From Mycoplasmatota bacterium (GTDB taxonomy: Bacteria > Bacillota_I > Bacilli_A > Izemoplasmatales > Hujiaoplasmataceae), in assembly GCA_016342455.1 (NCBI GenBank), contig JAEIOE010000002.1:33239-97238 (forward strand): a stretch of DNA of 64,000 bases, given 5' to 3'. This document shows positions 62,221-64,000 of the stretch, in pieces. Position numbers and translations under genes: made by a program. The notes under the pieces were generated by a model, which did not search any database, was not told the origin of the DNA, and saw nothing but the letters and a program-made list of their open reading frames with translations. The stretch's first letter is position 1. Every line of letters begins with the position of its first letter.

Positions 62221-63774
62221 ATGACAAAGAAAACAAATGATTTTCAGTTAAAGGAATACATACGTTTATCTTCACTCTTAAAAGGCATTAAAAGCTTTGT
62301 TAAAAAACATCAACACATATCGTACATTGAGTTTGATTATTATGTAGTACATGATATGATTTTATTTTCAGTTGAACCAAATTTCGATTTTGAAATTTTA
62401 GAATATACCTTAAATCAAATAAAAAAATCATCTCCTGCTATCAAAAGGATATTTAAGAAACCAATAATATTCTTAAAAGATACAGAAGATGTTTTGCCAG
62501 TTGAAAACACAAGAGTTATCAACCAAAACACGATATTACACTTACAAAATCACGCTCAGAATATAGCGAATATCACAAAAGACGGAATAAAACCAAGAAA
62601 ACTACTAACAAGAATTTATGAAGATGAATACGGTATTTATGAAAATATTATTTTCTGTAATTATATTGATGAAGTATTATCTATCATTAAGAAAAACAGA
62701 AAAATATTAAACAGTATCTTCTATGCCTCTAATATCATGAGATTCAATATATTAGAGAAAGGGAATCACTTAAATTATTTCTTAGCTTTAGGAAAGTTAC
62801 ATACTGGATATATTAGAGATTTTAACCAGTATTATAACTTATCTAAAGATCTATTGAATGAGTTATCCTTGATGAATAGAACCATTCAATCTAGACTATA
62901 TAGACCAGTCTACAAAAAGAACTTGAAAGCAAAGAAGAAATTACGTCTTAAAAAAACAAATATCTTTTTAAAACAAAAAGATTATCGTATGGTATATAAA
63001 ACATATAAGTTCTTATTAAAAAATCAAGCTGTAGAAAAAGAACCGGTAGAAGCCTTTGATTTTGACCAATTAAAAAAAGAATACTTAATGTATGTAAGAA
63101 TACTTACTATATTTTCTGTGGAACACTTTAATTTTAAGATTGAGTCTGATGCCAAAATGAATTTAATAACGCTAAATAGCGATTTTAAATTCATGGACTG
63201 GAAACTAAAAATTTTGAATAACAAAAAAGAGGAATTATTATTAGAATTCAAAAAGGATAAGACATATAGAATCTTATTGATTAGTAATATTGATAAAGAA
63301 AACACCTTAGAAGTATACAAAAAGGATCAAAGGCTTGATGAGATAATTGTCGTAAATCATTTTGATGAAGATTACTTAAAGAGTGATGATGTTTTTATTA
63401 GTATAGAAGATATAGAATCTTTTAGAAGAATCCAACAAATCATTCTAAGAGGAATGATTTATTCCGATACCAAAAGAGTAGTTTGTCCTTTCTGTGGTGG
63501 TAAACTGATAAAGAGTCAATACAACGATGATTACCAATGTAATGATTGTTTGATTGAAATAAAAGAAGGCTTTTGTATTGAAACCAATAAATCATATTTT
63601 TATACTTTAAGTAAACAGGTAATTGATCAAAATACGTATAGCGCTGATATCATTGATGATGAAAAATGGTTTTACAGCAAGCAAATAGAATCTTCAATGT
63701 ACTTTAGGAACATTACCAAGATTAATGAGGATGGGGATATTCTATGCCCGCATTGCAATAAAGTAAAAAAATGA
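62221..63774 (+). CDS. DUF2357/McrC-like partner protein with C-terminal zinc ribbons
   Basis: About 517 residues; ATG 62221 is preferred, though TTG 62206 and ATG 62209 are in frame. The region 95-160 (NHAQNIANITKDGIKP, LTRIYEDEYGIYENIIF) matches the E-x-Y-x-x-Y-E-N motif of DUF2357/McrC-like proteins that sit on McrB rings. The middle is lysine-rich and helical. The C-terminus has a zinc ribbon CPFCGG...CNDC near 420-445 and a second C-P-H-C at the very end. I do not see a clear PD-(D/E)XK nuclease core, although a core-like ELLLEFKK is present near 345. It probably forms a defence or surveillance complex with the upstream protein. Confidence 0.65.
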   Translation: MTKKTNDFQLKEYIRLSSLLKGIKSFVKKHQHISYIEFDYYVVHDMILFSVEPNFDFEILEYTLNQIKKSSPAIKRIFKKPIIFLKDTEDVLPVENTRVINQNTILHLQNHAQNIANITKDGIKPRKLLTRIYEDEYGIYENIIFCNYIDEVLSIIKKNRKILNSIFYASNIMRFNILEKGNHLNYFLALGKLHTGYIRDFNQYYNLSKDLLNELSLMNRTIQSRLYRPVYKKNLKAKKKLRLKKTNIFLKQKDYRMVYKTYKFLLKNQAVEKEPVEAFDFDQLKKEYLMYVRILTIFSVEHFNFKIESDAKMNLITLNSDFKFMDWKLKILNNKKEELLLEFKKDKTYRILLISNIDKENTLEVYKKDQRLDEIIVVNHFDEDYLKSDDVFISIEDIESFRRIQQIILRGMIYSDTKRVVCPFCGGKLIKSQYNDDYQCNDCLIEIKEGFCIETNKSYFYTLSKQVIDQNTYSADIIDDEKWFYSKQIESSMYFRNITKINEDGDILCPHCNKVKK

Positions 63775-63781
63775 TAATTAA

Positions 63782-63824
63782 AATAGGCAATATCCAAATT
63801 TCGGATATTGCCTATTATTTTTTT
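63782..63824 (+). terminator. Rho-independent terminator of the McrB-like operon
   Basis: 14-bp perfect stem AATAGGCAATATCC / GGATATTGCCTATT, 7-base loop AAATTTC, then ATTTTTTTT. Confidence 0.9.
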
Positions 63825-63842
63825 GCATAAGATTTAAATCTT

Positions 63843-64000
63843 TTATCTGTGTTTTCTCTTTAATGCTAGAATCCAATAGATAAACATTCCAATAGTATAT
63901 GTGTATTGGATAACAAATTGGATTCTTAACTTTTGCAGTTCAAATATAAATAAAGCACGCTTAATGGCCTGAAACGGACAAAGAGCGTGCTTTATTATAT
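63843..64000 (-). other. Possible 3' end of a minus-strand ORF at the window edge
   Basis: A minus-strand frame is open from the right edge to TAA at 63843-63845, ending with a hydrophobic IGMFIYWILAL and a basic KRKHR tail, plausible for a membrane protein end. Against this, a strong terminator-like hairpin sits inside it. Only about 52 codons are visible. Confidence 0.2.
63949..63996. terminator. Terminator-like hairpin at the right edge
   Basis: Stem AATAAAGCACGCT / AGCGTGCTTTATT of 13 bp with a 22-base loop. It has A/T-rich arms that give short T-runs on both strands and may terminate a gene entering from the right. Confidence 0.5.

Noticed and set aside
1-64000. tRNA/rRNA genes, CRISPR arrays, prophage or replication origin
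   Set aside because: I saw no tRNA or rRNA segments, no regularly spaced repeats, no phage structural genes and no DnaA-box cluster on reading the sequence; a tRNAscan/Infernal run would settle the RNA genes.

Overview
The window is low-G+C DNA from a Gram-positive-type bacterium. TGA is used as a normal stop, strong AGGAGG-type ribosome sites are common, and there are many lipobox lipoproteins and secreted proteins with Big_2, InlB-type and lamin-tail domains. This combination suggests a free-living Mollicutes relative (Izemoplasmatales / Acholeplasmatales / Haloplasma-like) or a neighbouring Firmicute. That placement is inference: no rRNA or tRNA gene was recognised. I also saw no CRISPR array.

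Region 1 (1-9969) is a carbohydrate operon. In order it holds the end of a solute-binding protein, two sugar ABC permeases, a cytoplasmic GH172/DUF2961 glycosidase, a cell-surface protein with three jelly-roll modules, a PASTA + DUF4185 (GH183-type) lipoprotein, an L-fucose/D-arabinose isomerase and an AraB-type ribulokinase. Together these read as a route from D-arabinan to D-ribulose 5-phosphate. No ABC ATPase, aldolase or regulator is visible. Region 2 (9970-15900) holds decayed surface-protein fragments, a large S41-type lipoprotein and a dead IS3-family element.

Region 3 (16057-23105) is a defence island. It contains an AbiEi/AbiEii type IV toxin-antitoxin pair, then a compact CBASS-like operon (membrane-NUDIX effector, CD-NTase, stand-alone E2-like protein), a PD-(D/E)XK-type protein and an XRE regulator. 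The same 13-11-13 inverted repeat lies in front of abiE and in front of the CBASS operon.

Region 4 (23537-45579) is a capsule/exopolysaccharide locus of the Wzx/Wzy type: winged-helix regulator, DegT aminotransferase, small phosphoglycosyl transferase, acetyltransferases, CapE-CapF-CapG (UDP-L-FucNAc) with a WbuB-like transferase, further glycosyltransferases, polymerase, flippase, and WbpO/WbpP-like UDP-GalNAcA enzymes. It ends with KdsB-like, PfkB-like and DRE-TIM-aldolase genes that look like a CMP-ulosonic acid pathway.

Region 5 (45679-53180) has two related peptide-modification modules. In one, a radical SAM/SPASM domain and an HprK-like kinase are fused in one protein; in the other they are two genes. 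Each module ends in a PqqD-like gene. The first also carries an S24/S26 peptidase and a nucleotidyltransferase-like gene. A 40-residue precursor-like peptide follows the second. Region 6 (53183-59277) has a frameshifted, multidomain secreted endonuclease I and paralogous X2-like lipoproteins (a third paralogue lies between the two peptide modules). Region 7 (59544-63774) is a membrane-anchored McrB-like AAA+ protein with a zinc-ribbon DUF2357/McrC-like partner.
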